From contig DDPV01000026.1 in the NCBI GenBank assembly GCA_002342365.1, forward strand, positions 9,983 to 30,804: 20,822 bases of DNA, read 5' to 3'. Made by a program: the position numbers and the translations under genes. Position 1 is the stretch's first letter; every line of letters starts with the position of its first letter. This stretch comes from Burkholderiales bacterium UBA2459. Its GTDB lineage: Bacteria; Pseudomonadota; Gammaproteobacteria; Burkholderiales; Burkholderiaceae_E. Below the pieces are notes generated by a model, which ran no database searches, was not told the DNA's origin, and worked only from the letters and a program-made list of their open reading frames with translations. Below are positions 7,619-14,324 of the stretch, piece by piece.

Positions 7619-8788
7619 CTAAACACTCAGACGCAATAAGGCGCCTCGACTCTCATCGGTGATAAACAAAAGCTCACCCGTTGGGCTTTCGCGCACATCG
7701 CGAACCCGGGCGTTCAAGCCGGTCAGCAAACGCTGCTCGCCAATCACCCGATCGCCTTGCAAACGCAAAAACGCCAAACAGCGTTCCTTGAGCGAGCCAA
7801 TAAGCAGGCCGCCGCGCAGGGCATCGATCGGGCTGCGACGGACAAAGCATAGTCCTGAAGGGGCAATCGACGGTATCCAATAGTGCACCGGTGGCTGCAC
7901 ATCAGCCCGCGATGTGCCCTCACCGATGCGCAGATTCGTCACATACTCGCGTCCATAGGTGATGCTTGGCCAGCCGTAATTGCGGCCAGCGGCAAGGATG
8001 TTGAGTTCATCCCCGCCCTGGGGTCCATGTTCGTGCATCCAGAGGTTTTGCGTCTGCGGATGGCTTGCAAGCCCCTGCGGATTGCGATGTCCATAGCTAT
8101 AAATCTCAGCAAGCGCATCGCCTTTGCCAACAAAGGGATTATTGCCTGGCACGCCTCCGTCAAGGCCGATTCGGATCACTTTTCCGAAGTGATTATCAAG
8201 ACTTTGAGCCTGCTTTGCCTGGAAGAAACGCTCACCCATGGACGCATACAACATGCCATCCGAGGCAATCAGCAGGCGACAACCAAAATGATGGCGACCC
8301 GAAGGATCGTGTTTTTGCGCGAAGATCAGCTGAACCTGACTGAGTGTGAGACCTTTGAGTTGCGCACGAAAAATCGCTGTTCGCGCGCCACGATCCGTGG
8401 GCTGCGCAAGGCTGAAAAACAGGGTTTGATCGCGCGCAAAATCGCTCGAGGTGATCACATCGAGCAAACCACCCTGCCCCATCGCATGCACTTCGGGCAG
8501 GCCCTGAAGCGGCGCAGAAAGTTGGGCGCTTTGCCCCTGGAATTGCATCAAGCGCATCCGGCCTGGCCTTTCGGTCACAAGCAGCGAGCGATCGGGCAAA
8601 AAACAAAAGGCCCAAGGGTTTTCCAGTCCTTCAAACAAGGGCTGCGCGCGCAATCCGCTGCGATCCTCGCCAAACGGACCGAACTGCGATTGCGTGGTCT
8701 GCGCCTTGAGCGACCCGCCCACCGATGCCAGCCCTGCCGCAAGACCACCGAGCAGACGGCGCCGCAATGTGCTGTGACCTTGTTCCAT
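7619..8788 (-). CDS. PQQ-dependent aldose sugar dehydrogenase (YliI/Asd-like), Tat-exported
   Basis: A 389-residue soluble beta-propeller enzyme of the glucose/sorbosone dehydrogenase family. It starts with a Tat-like signal: RRR at residues 9-11, a hydrophobic LLGGLAAGLASVGG stretch and a likely cleavage site near KAQ at 28-30, so it should act in the periplasm after folding. Conserved family segments are NPWAFCFLPD near 57-66, HHFGCRLLIASDG near 166-178, YGHRNPQG at 232-239 and HEHGPQGGDE at 252-261 followed by NYGWP. In E. coli YliI these regions line the PQQ and metal site. Related enzymes oxidise aldoses and pass electrons to quinone or an acceptor. It starts 10 nt after the ndh stop. 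No PQQ synthesis genes are in the window, so the cofactor must come from elsewhere in the genome or from outside. Confidence 0.92.
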   Translation of the reverse strand: MEQGHSTLRRRLLGGLAAGLASVGGSLKAQTTQSQFGPFGEDRSGLRAQPLFEGLENPWAFCFLPDRSLLVTERPGRMRLMQFQGQSAQLSAPLQGLPEVHAMGQGGLLDVITSSDFARDQTLFFSLAQPTDRGARTAIFRAQLKGLTLSQVQLIFAQKHDPSGRHHFGCRLLIASDGMLYASMGERFFQAKQAQSLDNHFGKVIRIGLDGGVPGNNPFVGKGDALAEIYSYGHRNPQGLASHPQTQNLWMHEHGPQGGDELNILAAGRNYGWPSITYGREYVTNLRIGEGTSRADVQPPVHYWIPSIAPSGLCFVRRSPIDALRGGLLIGSLKERCLAFLRLQGDRVIGEQRLLTGLNARVRDVRESPTGELLFITDESRGALLRLSV

Positions 8789-8798
8789 CAGACCTCGT

Positions 8799-10112
8799 TT
8801 AATGAAGCTTCACACGGGGCTCAGTTCGCGCGGTAATCATGCGTCCGAGCGTTGCAAGCGCCGTTTTCGCAGCACCATGCAGTGCGATCTCATGCATCTT
8901 ATAAAGCGACAAATACATCCAGCGCGCAAATAGCCCCTCCAGCCACATATTGCCACCCACGAAGTTGCCCATCAAATGGCCAACGGTTGAGTATTCGCCA
9001 AGCGAAACCAGCGATCCGAAGTCACGATAGCGCCACGGCTTTAAGGCTTTGCCGGCTAAAGCGCGGCGGATTTGCCCCACCATGAAGCTCGCCTGCTGAT
9101 GGGCTGCCTGCGCGCGCGGCGGTACCGTAGCGCCCGACGGTCTGCCAAGCCAGGGCGCAGCAGCACAATCGCCGAGGGCAAAAATCGACGGATCGCTTGG
9201 CGATTGCAAGTACGGGTTGACCACAATTTGGTGGATGGCATTGGTTTCAAGTCCGAGTTCTGAGAGAAACTCCGGCGCCTTCACGCCGGCTGCCCAGACC
9301 ACCATCTCAGCTGGAATCTCCGTCCCCTTGCTTAATCGAACGCCGCGCGGCAAAACTTCTGCGACCCGAGCCTCGAGATGCACCTCAACCTCAAGTGCTT
9401 GCAACATCGCAAAGGCCTTTGCCGATAAGGGATCGGGCAGCGCCGGAAGAATACGGCTTGAGGCCTCGATCAAATGGATCTTGATGTGTTTGTCCGGATC
9501 AATGTTATCGAGGCTAAAGGAAACCAGCGCGCGGGTAGCGTTATGCAACTCGGCAGCCAGCTCAACGCCGGTTGCCCCAGCGCCCACGATCACCACTTGT
9601 AACTGATCAGGGCGCAAGGGCTCGGTTTGGGTATGCGCGCGTAGAAATGCGTTCACCAGACGGCGATGAAAGCGATCGGCCTCCTCGGTGCTCTCCAGCG
9701 CAACCGCGTGCTCGGCAACGCCCGGTGTTCCGAAATCGTTGGCGCGACTTCCTACAGCAAGAACCAGAACGTCATAATCTATAGATCTTCGAGGAACAAT
9801 CACCTCGCCTTGTTCGTCATAAACCGGTGCCACCGTGATTTGTTTGGCCTTACGGTCAATGCCTTGCATTTCGCCCATCCGGTAGCGAAAACCATGCCAA
9901 TGCGACTGGGCAAGATAATCGAGCTCATGAACATCAAGATCCATGGTGCCTGCGGCCAACTCATGCAAATGGGGTTTCCAAAAGTGGGTGCGGCCGCGCT
10001 CGACCAAAGTAATTTCAGCCTCAGCTTTTTGGCCAAGTTTGTCACCGAGTCGCGTGACCAATTCCAGGCCACCTGCACCACCACCAACCACCACAACCCT
10101 GGGTATCGACAT
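8799..10112 (-). CDS. ndh: Type II NADH:quinone oxidoreductase (NDH-2)
   Basis: A 437-residue single-subunit flavoprotein that oxidises NADH and reduces ubiquinone at the inner face of the membrane without pumping protons. There are two Rossmann nucleotide sites: GGGAGG at 10-15 for FAD and GAGATG at 177-182 for NADH. FALGDCAA at 311-318 contacts FAD, and AQAAHQ at 334-339 matches the quinone-site AQxAxQ signature of NDH-2. The C-terminal part MYLSLYKMHEIALHG resembles the amphipathic membrane anchor of E. coli Ndh, and the RVKLH ending is similar too. GGAG lies 8 nt upstream of ATG 10112. It heads the five-gene minus-strand unit and is divergent from the MOSC gene. The assignment is confident, although related NAD(P)/FAD oxidoreductases share much of the pattern. 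Confidence 0.93.
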   Translation of the reverse strand: MSIPRVVVVGGGAGGLELVTRLGDKLGQKAEAEITLVERGRTHFWKPHLHELAAGTMDLDVHELDYLAQSHWHGFRYRMGEMQGIDRKAKQITVAPVYDEQGEVIVPRRSIDYDVLVLAVGSRANDFGTPGVAEHAVALESTEEADRFHRRLVNAFLRAHTQTEPLRPDQLQVVIVGAGATGVELAAELHNATRALVSFSLDNIDPDKHIKIHLIEASSRILPALPDPLSAKAFAMLQALEVEVHLEARVAEVLPRGVRLSKGTEIPAEMVVWAAGVKAPEFLSELGLETNAIHQIVVNPYLQSPSDPSIFALGDCAAAPWLGRPSGATVPPRAQAAHQQASFMVGQIRRALAGKALKPWRYRDFGSLVSLGEYSTVGHLMGNFVGGNMWLEGLFARWMYLSLYKMHEIALHGAAKTALATLGRMITARTEPRVKLH

Positions 10113-10264
10113 TCCATGCGCTCCGTTTCATCCTGCCGGCTGAGTGCGGCTTATCTTTTGCACCCAGCCCTCATGCGCTAGCCTGAACACTTTGCAGACT
10201 CAAAGCAAATCGATGTATTAAGCTTGAGACCGCAGCGCTTCTACGATCACCCTCCCCTTTTAGC
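10113..10264. promoter_or_regulatory. Divergent promoter region ndh / MOSC gene
   Basis: A 152-base gap that must carry promoters for both directions. For the plus strand there is a weak sigma70-like candidate: TTGCAG at 10192-10197 and TATTAA at 10216-10221, with an 18-base spacer. The MOSC gene then lacks a clear Shine-Dalgarno before ATG 10265. On the minus strand ndh has a GGAG ribosome site. No strong operator repeat was seen. Confidence 0.35.
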
Positions 10265-10897
10265 ATGCATCAAGCCCCGCCAACGCCAGACCACCGCCCT
10301 GACCATGAGCCCGCGAGATTACTTGCGGTTTGTGCAGGGCCTGTGACTGCCTTTCGGCATTTGCAAAGCGCTATCCACAAGCAGGTGCTGAGCAGTCTTG
10401 AACAACCCCTGCCTGTGGCCGTCGACCGCCTCGGTGTGCGAGGCGATGAACAGGCCGAAACGGGCATCCACGGCGGACCAAGCAAAGCGGTTTACATGGC
10501 GCCCGTCGAGCACTGGGGTTTTTGGCAGCAACAACGTGCCCAAATAGGCCGTGATGAGCCGATGGCCTACGGCTTTGTTGGCGAGAATCTGACGGTTCAC
10601 GGCCTGCTTGAGGCAAGCGTTTGCGCAGGCGATCAGTTGATCATCGGGGATGTTCGGCTGCAAATCACCGAACCGCGAATCCCCTGCCTGAAGTTCAATT
10701 GGCGCATGGGCTACGCCAAGGCGGCAAAGCAGATGATTCAAAGCGGCCGAAGCGGCTGGTACTGCGCAGTGCTTGAATCGGGAAACCTGATTGCAGGTGA
10801 GCCGATCACGCTGCTGCCCGGACGCCAGCTGATGAGCATCGCCGATCAGCTTCGGCTGCAACAGCGAGCACTGGAACGTCAGCTCGATCTGTTTTGA
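10265..10897 (+). CDS. MOSC domain protein, YiiM-like
   Basis: A 210-residue protein of the MOSC family (molybdenum cofactor sulfurase C-terminal domain). Conserved parts are RGDEQAE at about 59-65, the HGGP turn at about 69-72, YGFVGENLTVHGL at about 102-114, GD-x-L-x-IGD near 122-128 and TEPRIPCLKFNWRMG at about 135-149. Cys141 is the conserved cysteine expected to bind the molybdenum cofactor. It closely resembles E. coli YiiM, which reduces N-hydroxylated bases such as 6-hydroxylaminopurine using reducing equivalents from a flavin reductase. The first 17 residues are Pro- and His-rich and look unlike the family; either the N-terminus is extended or the true start is a little downstream. 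It stands alone, converging with the PLP lyase gene. The family is confident; the substrate comes from the YiiM relation only. Confidence 0.88.
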   Translation: MHQAPPTPDHRPDHEPARLLAVCAGPVTAFRHLQSAIHKQVLSSLEQPLPVAVDRLGVRGDEQAETGIHGGPSKAVYMAPVEHWGFWQQQRAQIGRDEPMAYGFVGENLTVHGLLEASVCAGDQLIIGDVRLQITEPRIPCLKFNWRMGYAKAAKQMIQSGRSGWYCAVLESGNLIAGEPITLLPGRQLMSIADQLRLQQRALERQLDLF

Positions 10898-10932
10898 CCC
10901 CAAGGAAAAAAATTTTCAGCGGACTTTGCGTC

Positions 10933-10947
10933 GGACGTCATGCGTCC
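10933..10947. terminator. Short hairpin at the MOSC / PLP lyase convergent junction
   Basis: GGACG (10933-10937) and CGTCC (10943-10947) form a perfect 5-base stem around TCATG. It covers the PLP lyase stop codon at 10938-10940. There is no T-tract directly after it; an A7T4 stretch lies about 15 bases to the left. It is short, and chance is a real alternative. Confidence 0.25.
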
Positions 10948-11936
10948 AGGAGCACCGCTTCGTAGGCTGAAAGCGAGCTGGCACCTCCGGTATGAATCAG
11001 CAACACCTTATCCTCAGGCTTGAAAAACCTGGCCCTTGTTAATCCAATCATGCCCGCAACAACCTTGCCGGTGTAGACCGGGTCAAGCAGGATCGCTTCG
11101 CTGCGTGCCATCAGGCGCACCGCCTCGATCATCATCGGATTGGGTACCGAGTACTTTGGCTGCCAATACCCGCCGATTGATTTCACCCTGTCACGCGGGA
11201 TTTCAAAGCCACCCAGCAAGGCCGCTACCGCACAAGCCTCTTTGTAGACCAGCGGCTCTTGTTGCTCGGGCTCACGGCTAACGCCGATCCCGATAATCGG
11301 TATATCGATATGATTCCCAACGAAGCCGGCAACAAGCCCGCCATGGGTACCCGAACTTCCGGACCCCACAACCACATGGTCAAAGCGCAGCCCCTCATCA
11401 AAGCACTGCTGCTGGATTTCTTGGGCGCAGGCCACATAACCCAGCCCGCCCAGTGCATTAGAGCCCCCGCCAGGAATGATATAAGGGCGTTTACCTTTGG
11501 CCTGCAGAGCGTCGGCCAGCGACAACATGGCAGCGGCCATATCGGTTCCTGCAGGTACAACCGTCATCGAATGCATGCCCAACAAACGAAACAGAAAATG
11601 ATTGCCGCTTGCCTGAGGGTGGTAGCTGTCGGGAACCCGCTCCTCAATCACCACATGGCATTCGAGTCCTTCTTTGACAGCGGCAGACAGTGTGATGCGG
11701 CAATGGTTGGATTGCGGAGCACCGCAGGTAATCAAACAGTCTGCCGATTGCGCAAGCGCATCAGCAACCAGAAACTCGAGCTTGCGGGTTTTGTTTCCGC
11801 CCGGAGCGAGTCCGAGCATGTCATCGCGCTTGATCCAAAATTGCGGCCCGCCGAGCGCCGCACTCAAGCGTGGCATCGACTCGATCGGAGTCGGTCCCTG
11901 ACTGTATCGACGGCGGGCAAAGCGGCTTAAGTCCAT
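10938..11936 (-). CDS. PLP lyase: D-cysteine desulfhydrase / L-cysteate sulfo-lyase type
   Basis: A 332-residue fold-type II PLP enzyme of the ACC deaminase/D-cysteine desulfhydrase family. Landmarks are KRDD at about 36-39, GGNKTRKLEF at about 47-56 with the PLP Schiff-base lysine, CGAPQSNHCR near 72-81, the GSGSSGTHGG phosphate-binding turn, DPVYTGK in place of the ACC-deaminase DPVYEGK, and the HTGGASSLSAY ending in place of HLGG. These last two make ACC deaminase unlikely. The TRKLEF and CGAPQSNHCR segments and the opening MDLSRFARRRYSQGPTPIE look closer to my memory of CuyA (L-cysteate sulfo-lyase, yielding pyruvate, sulfite and ammonia) than to E. coli DcyD, which reads LRKLEF and GAIQSNHVR. 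The start at 11936 has AGGGGA 5 nt upstream; the frame is open back to 12263 without support. Confidence 0.9.
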   Translation of the reverse strand: MDLSRFARRRYSQGPTPIESMPRLSAALGGPQFWIKRDDMLGLAPGGNKTRKLEFLVADALAQSADCLITCGAPQSNHCRITLSAAVKEGLECHVVIEERVPDSYHPQASGNHFLFRLLGMHSMTVVPAGTDMAAAMLSLADALQAKGKRPYIIPGGGSNALGGLGYVACAQEIQQQCFDEGLRFDHVVVGSGSSGTHGGLVAGFVGNHIDIPIIGIGVSREPEQQEPLVYKEACAVAALLGGFEIPRDRVKSIGGYWQPKYSVPNPMMIEAVRLMARSEAILLDPVYTGKVVAGMIGLTRARFFKPEDKVLLIHTGGASSLSAYEAVLLDA

Positions 11937-12009
11937 CCAAATCCCCTGAGAAAGTCGGTCATCTGCTATCTTAGACCGGTCTGCACAATCCACTTTCCGA
12001 ATCTTTGCG
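11937..12009. promoter_or_regulatory. Divergent promoter region with a 10-base palindrome
   Basis: Only 73 bases separate the PLP lyase and Sel1-protein starts, so the promoters must be close or overlapping. A perfect palindrome AGACCGGTCT at 11973-11982 sits in the middle, preceded by TATCTT (11967-11972), which could be a -10 element for the plus strand. The position suits an operator acting on both genes. The palindrome may also be chance. Confidence 0.35.
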
Positions 12010-12591
12010 ATGAACCTTAGCCAATCAACCCAACGCCTGCCGGATGTCCCGCGCAATCGATTGCACCGCTGGGGCAAGTTCTCGGTTTTGAGCTTGGCGC
12101 TTGTCTCAAGCCTATGCCTTGCGCAAACAAAGTCCGAGCCAAAGATTGAAAATGCTGAGGCGATGAAGGGCGCCACGGCGGCCATGAACACCATGGAGTT
12201 CAAGCGGGCGATCGAAACCCTCAAGCCGCTGGCTGACAAGGGCGACGCCAATGCCCAGTTCAATCTCGGTGCGATTTACGCCAATGGCCGCGGCATACCC
12301 CCAGACCCCAGAGAGGCGGTGCGTTTGTACCGGCTGGCGGCTGCAAAAGGCCACCTTGGTGCCATGAATAATCTTGCCTTTATGCTGAAGACCGGCAGCG
12401 GCACCGAAAAAAATGATCGCGAAGCACTGAGTTGGTACGAGAAAATCGCAGCCTCCGAGCGTGATGATCCCGGTGCGAAAGCGATGAAAAACATCGCTGC
12501 AAAAAACATTGAATCGATCAAGGGCTGCCTTGCGCTTCCGAACGGTTGCGATTTGCTACCTGCAAACGATCGCAAACGGCCCAAGGACTAA
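12010..12591 (+). CDS. Exported Sel1-repeat protein
   Basis: A 193-residue protein with a basic N-terminus (about 1-23), a hydrophobic segment FSVLSLALVSSLCLA at about 24-38 and a likely cleavage site near CLAQ, so it should be periplasmic. It carries two Sel1-like (TPR-type) repeats of about 36 residues, at 80-115 with NAQFNLGAIYANGRGIPPDP and at 116-151 with AMNNLAFMLKTGSGTEKND. A helical lead-in at about 46-78 may be a partial repeat. Sel1 repeats bind other proteins and act as adaptors. Cys173 and Cys180 near the C-terminus could form a disulfide. No Shine-Dalgarno is clear before ATG 12010, but no other start fits. It is divergent from the PLP lyase and converges with asparaginase, ending 10 bases from it. 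The partner and process are unknown. Confidence 0.88.
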   Translation: MNLSQSTQRLPDVPRNRLHRWGKFSVLSLALVSSLCLAQTKSEPKIENAEAMKGATAAMNTMEFKRAIETLKPLADKGDANAQFNLGAIYANGRGIPPDPREAVRLYRLAAAKGHLGAMNNLAFMLKTGSGTEKNDREALSWYEKIAASERDDPGAKAMKNIAAKNIESIKGCLALPNGCDLLPANDRKRPKD

Positions 12592-12608
12592 CAACACAAG
12601 CTTAGTCC
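12585..12608. terminator. Inverted repeat spanning both stop codons of convergent genes
   Basis: GGACTAA (12585-12591) and TTAGTCC (12602-12608) form a perfect 7-base inverted repeat around a 10-base loop. Each arm contains the GAC-TAA end (Asp-stop) of one gene: the Sel1 protein on plus and asparaginase on minus. The structure would therefore form on both transcripts and include the stop codon. There is no T-tract. It may be a bidirectional 3' end structure or partly a coincidence of shared ending codons. Confidence 0.4.
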
Positions 12609-13624
12609 GACCTTGACAGCGCAAAAACCGGTTGATAGCGGCCCACGGCATCGCCGCGAGCATTTCGGATCGGTCGATCCACAAGCGCTTGCATGGACTT
12701 GATCTGATCGCTGTCAGCAATGGCGAGCTGACGCAGTACCTCGACCATGACCCAGAGCATCGCACGGGCGTTGCCGTCTGCAATTTTCACAGCAATGCCA
12801 AGCCCGCGACTTCGAATCCCGATTGCCTGAACCGCCTCAGCCCCGGCTTTACAAACCCAGTCACCCGCGCCGATTTGCATCATGATCAAGTCGCTTCGAT
12901 CCGTTCCAGAAACCAGATCGGGATGCGAGGTCATCGCCGAAAAACATCGTTGCGGCGCATCGCCATACACCGCAGAAAAGGGCTCGGGCGGGTGCTCAGA
13001 TGCCAGCACCGCAAATAAGCGCGCAAGCTGCGGCAATGGCATGGCCAGGTTGGGTGCAGCACAGCCATCGATACCCGATTGAAAAGCTGTGTCGGGATTG
13101 AGTGCCTGCCTGAGAGACTGCCGAATTCGGCGCTGAAGCGGGTGGTCCATCGCCACATAATCGTCGATCGGATCGCCGTGGTGTAAGCAAGCGGCCAGAA
13201 ATCCGCTATGTTTTCCCGAGCAATTATGATGCAGCGCGGTAAAAACCTCATCCGCAGCAGGAAGCCGACCCGACTGGCTGTAGGCTATCGGGATCTGGCA
13301 TCCGCAAAGCAGTTGTTGATGATCAAGGCCGCAATCTGCAAGCATGGAAGCGGCAAGCTCAAGATGCCTTTGCTCACCGGAGTGACTGGCACACATCAGG
13401 GCTAGTTCGGGCAAGCCCCAGCCGCGCCTTTCAAGCCCGCCAGCCGCAACGAAAGGCGCAGCCTGAAAGGGCTTCAGCGATGAGCGGGTAAAAACCGCAC
13501 GATGCATATCGCCGCAGCTAGCCAGCAGTTTTCCGCTCGCATCGACCACCGCGATCGAACCGGCATGCTCCGATTCATGAACATCAGCGCGGAGCACTTC
13601 AATCAAGGGTACATGCGCGGTCAT
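12602..13624 (-). CDS. L-asparaginase, Rhizobium etli (ReAV) type
   Basis: A 340-residue enzyme of the R. etli asparaginase II family, which is unrelated to the E. coli AnsA/AnsB fold and converts asparagine to aspartate and ammonia. The residues known for ReAV can be placed: Ser48 and Lys51 in RSSLKP, Ser80 in CASHSGE, the zinc-type ligands Cys135 and Lys138 in NCSGKHS, Cys188 in DGCAAP (189 in ReAV), and Lys259 in VCKAGAE. All are present at nearly the same numbers, so it should be active. There is no signal peptide, so it is cytoplasmic. It follows the methyltransferase after 64 bases and is probably the last gene of unit H. A weak GGGA lies before ATG 13624. Confidence in family and activity is high. 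Confidence 0.92.
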   Translation of the reverse strand: MTAHVPLIEVLRADVHESEHAGSIAVVDASGKLLASCGDMHRAVFTRSSLKPFQAAPFVAAGGLERRGWGLPELALMCASHSGEQRHLELAASMLADCGLDHQQLLCGCQIPIAYSQSGRLPAADEVFTALHHNCSGKHSGFLAACLHHGDPIDDYVAMDHPLQRRIRQSLRQALNPDTAFQSGIDGCAAPNLAMPLPQLARLFAVLASEHPPEPFSAVYGDAPQRCFSAMTSHPDLVSGTDRSDLIMMQIGAGDWVCKAGAEAVQAIGIRSRGLGIAVKIADGNARAMLWVMVEVLRQLAIADSDQIKSMQALVDRPIRNARGDAVGRYQPVFALSRSD

Positions 13625-13663
13625 AAGCGATCCCGTTTATTCAAAGCGCGGTCCAGTCATGGC

Positions 13664-13684
13664 GCAAGTCAGGCTCCAACTTGC
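13664..13684 (-). terminator. Hairpin between methyltransferase and asparaginase
   Basis: GCAAGT (13664-13669) and ACTTGC (13679-13684) form a perfect 6-base stem with a 9-base loop. It lies 4 bases after the methyltransferase stop on the minus strand and 39 bases before the asparaginase start. No T-tract follows. It could attenuate read-through or be neutral. Confidence 0.3.
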
Positions 13685-13688
13685 AGCA

Positions 13689-14324
13689 TCAAGGGATAAT
13701 CCATTTCAGTATCTTGCTGCGTTTCTCAAAGCCAACCGCTTTGTCTGGCGCGTCAATCCACCGGATTTCCTGTGCTGACCAATCGCCCAGATCCCAGTCG
13801 TGTGAAAGGATTCTCGTGCCGGGCTTTAAGGCTTGCAGGCGCGGTCTGAGGGCTAAATTCACTGCCGGCAGGAGATAGAGGGTGAGAACATCCGCTTGAG
13901 ACAAATCGGTATCGTAAAGATCTCGAACTTCAAAACGGCACAGTGCCCCCACGCCCTCTTCGCGTGCCAAGGCTTGCGCCTGCCCGACCAGGGCCGGATC
14001 CAGATCGACCCCCAGACCTTGCACCCGGTAGCGCCGAGCCGCGGTTCGAACGATTCGCCCATCGCCGCAGCCCAGATCGATAAGGCGATCGCCTTGGCGA
14101 AACTCAGCCATCTCAAGCATGACATCGACCACGGCTTGGGGTGTCACAACAAATGGAACGTCATACTCTTGATCGGATAAGCTTACGGCGTCGGACTGAA
14201 CCGCCTGAGCCCAAGCCTTTTGTGCTGCCAAGGCACTGGCCGCAATCCCTGCTGCGAGGGACCGAATCGTGCTGCGTCGGCATGCCCTGCGCTTGCCGCG
14301 CGAATCACCAGCCGATGGCAGCAC
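13689..14324 (-). CDS. SAM-dependent methyltransferase with export-like N-terminus
   Basis: A class I methyltransferase-like protein of 211 residues from GTG 14324, or 228 residues from TTG 14375. Both starts overlap the end of the upstream gene and neither has a strong ribosome site. The SAM-binding motif I LIDLGCGDGRIV is at about 81-92 and motif II GLGVDLDP at about 103-110. A later RDLYDTDLSQADVLTLYLLP segment resembles a recurring family of small methyltransferases. Ahead of the domain, residues about 10-40 carry CRRSTIRSLAAGIAASALAA and then AWAQA. This looks like a Tat or Sec signal peptide or a membrane anchor, which is odd for a SAM-using enzyme. The methyl acceptor is unknown. The fold is confident; export is inference. 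Confidence 0.85.
   Translation of the reverse strand: MLPSAGDSRGKRRACRRSTIRSLAAGIAASALAAQKAWAQAVQSDAVSLSDQEYDVPFVVTPQAVVDVMLEMAEFRQGDRLIDLGCGDGRIVRTAARRYRVQGLGVDLDPALVGQAQALAREEGVGALCRFEVRDLYDTDLSQADVLTLYLLPAVNLALRPRLQALKPGTRILSHDWDLGDWSAQEIRWIDAPDKAVGFEKRSKILKWIIP

Noticed and set aside
7883..8836. A 317-codon open frame on the plus strand
   Set aside because: It is antisense to the PQQ aldose dehydrogenase, which has clear family motifs; the translated frame has no recognisable domain and no ribosome site.
11259..11930. A 223-codon open frame on the plus strand
   Set aside because: It is antisense to the PLP lyase, which has all its catalytic motifs.
11937..12263. N-terminal extension of the PLP lyase
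   Set aside because: It would cover the Sel1-protein start region on the other strand; ATG 11936 has a good Shine-Dalgarno and gives the family length.
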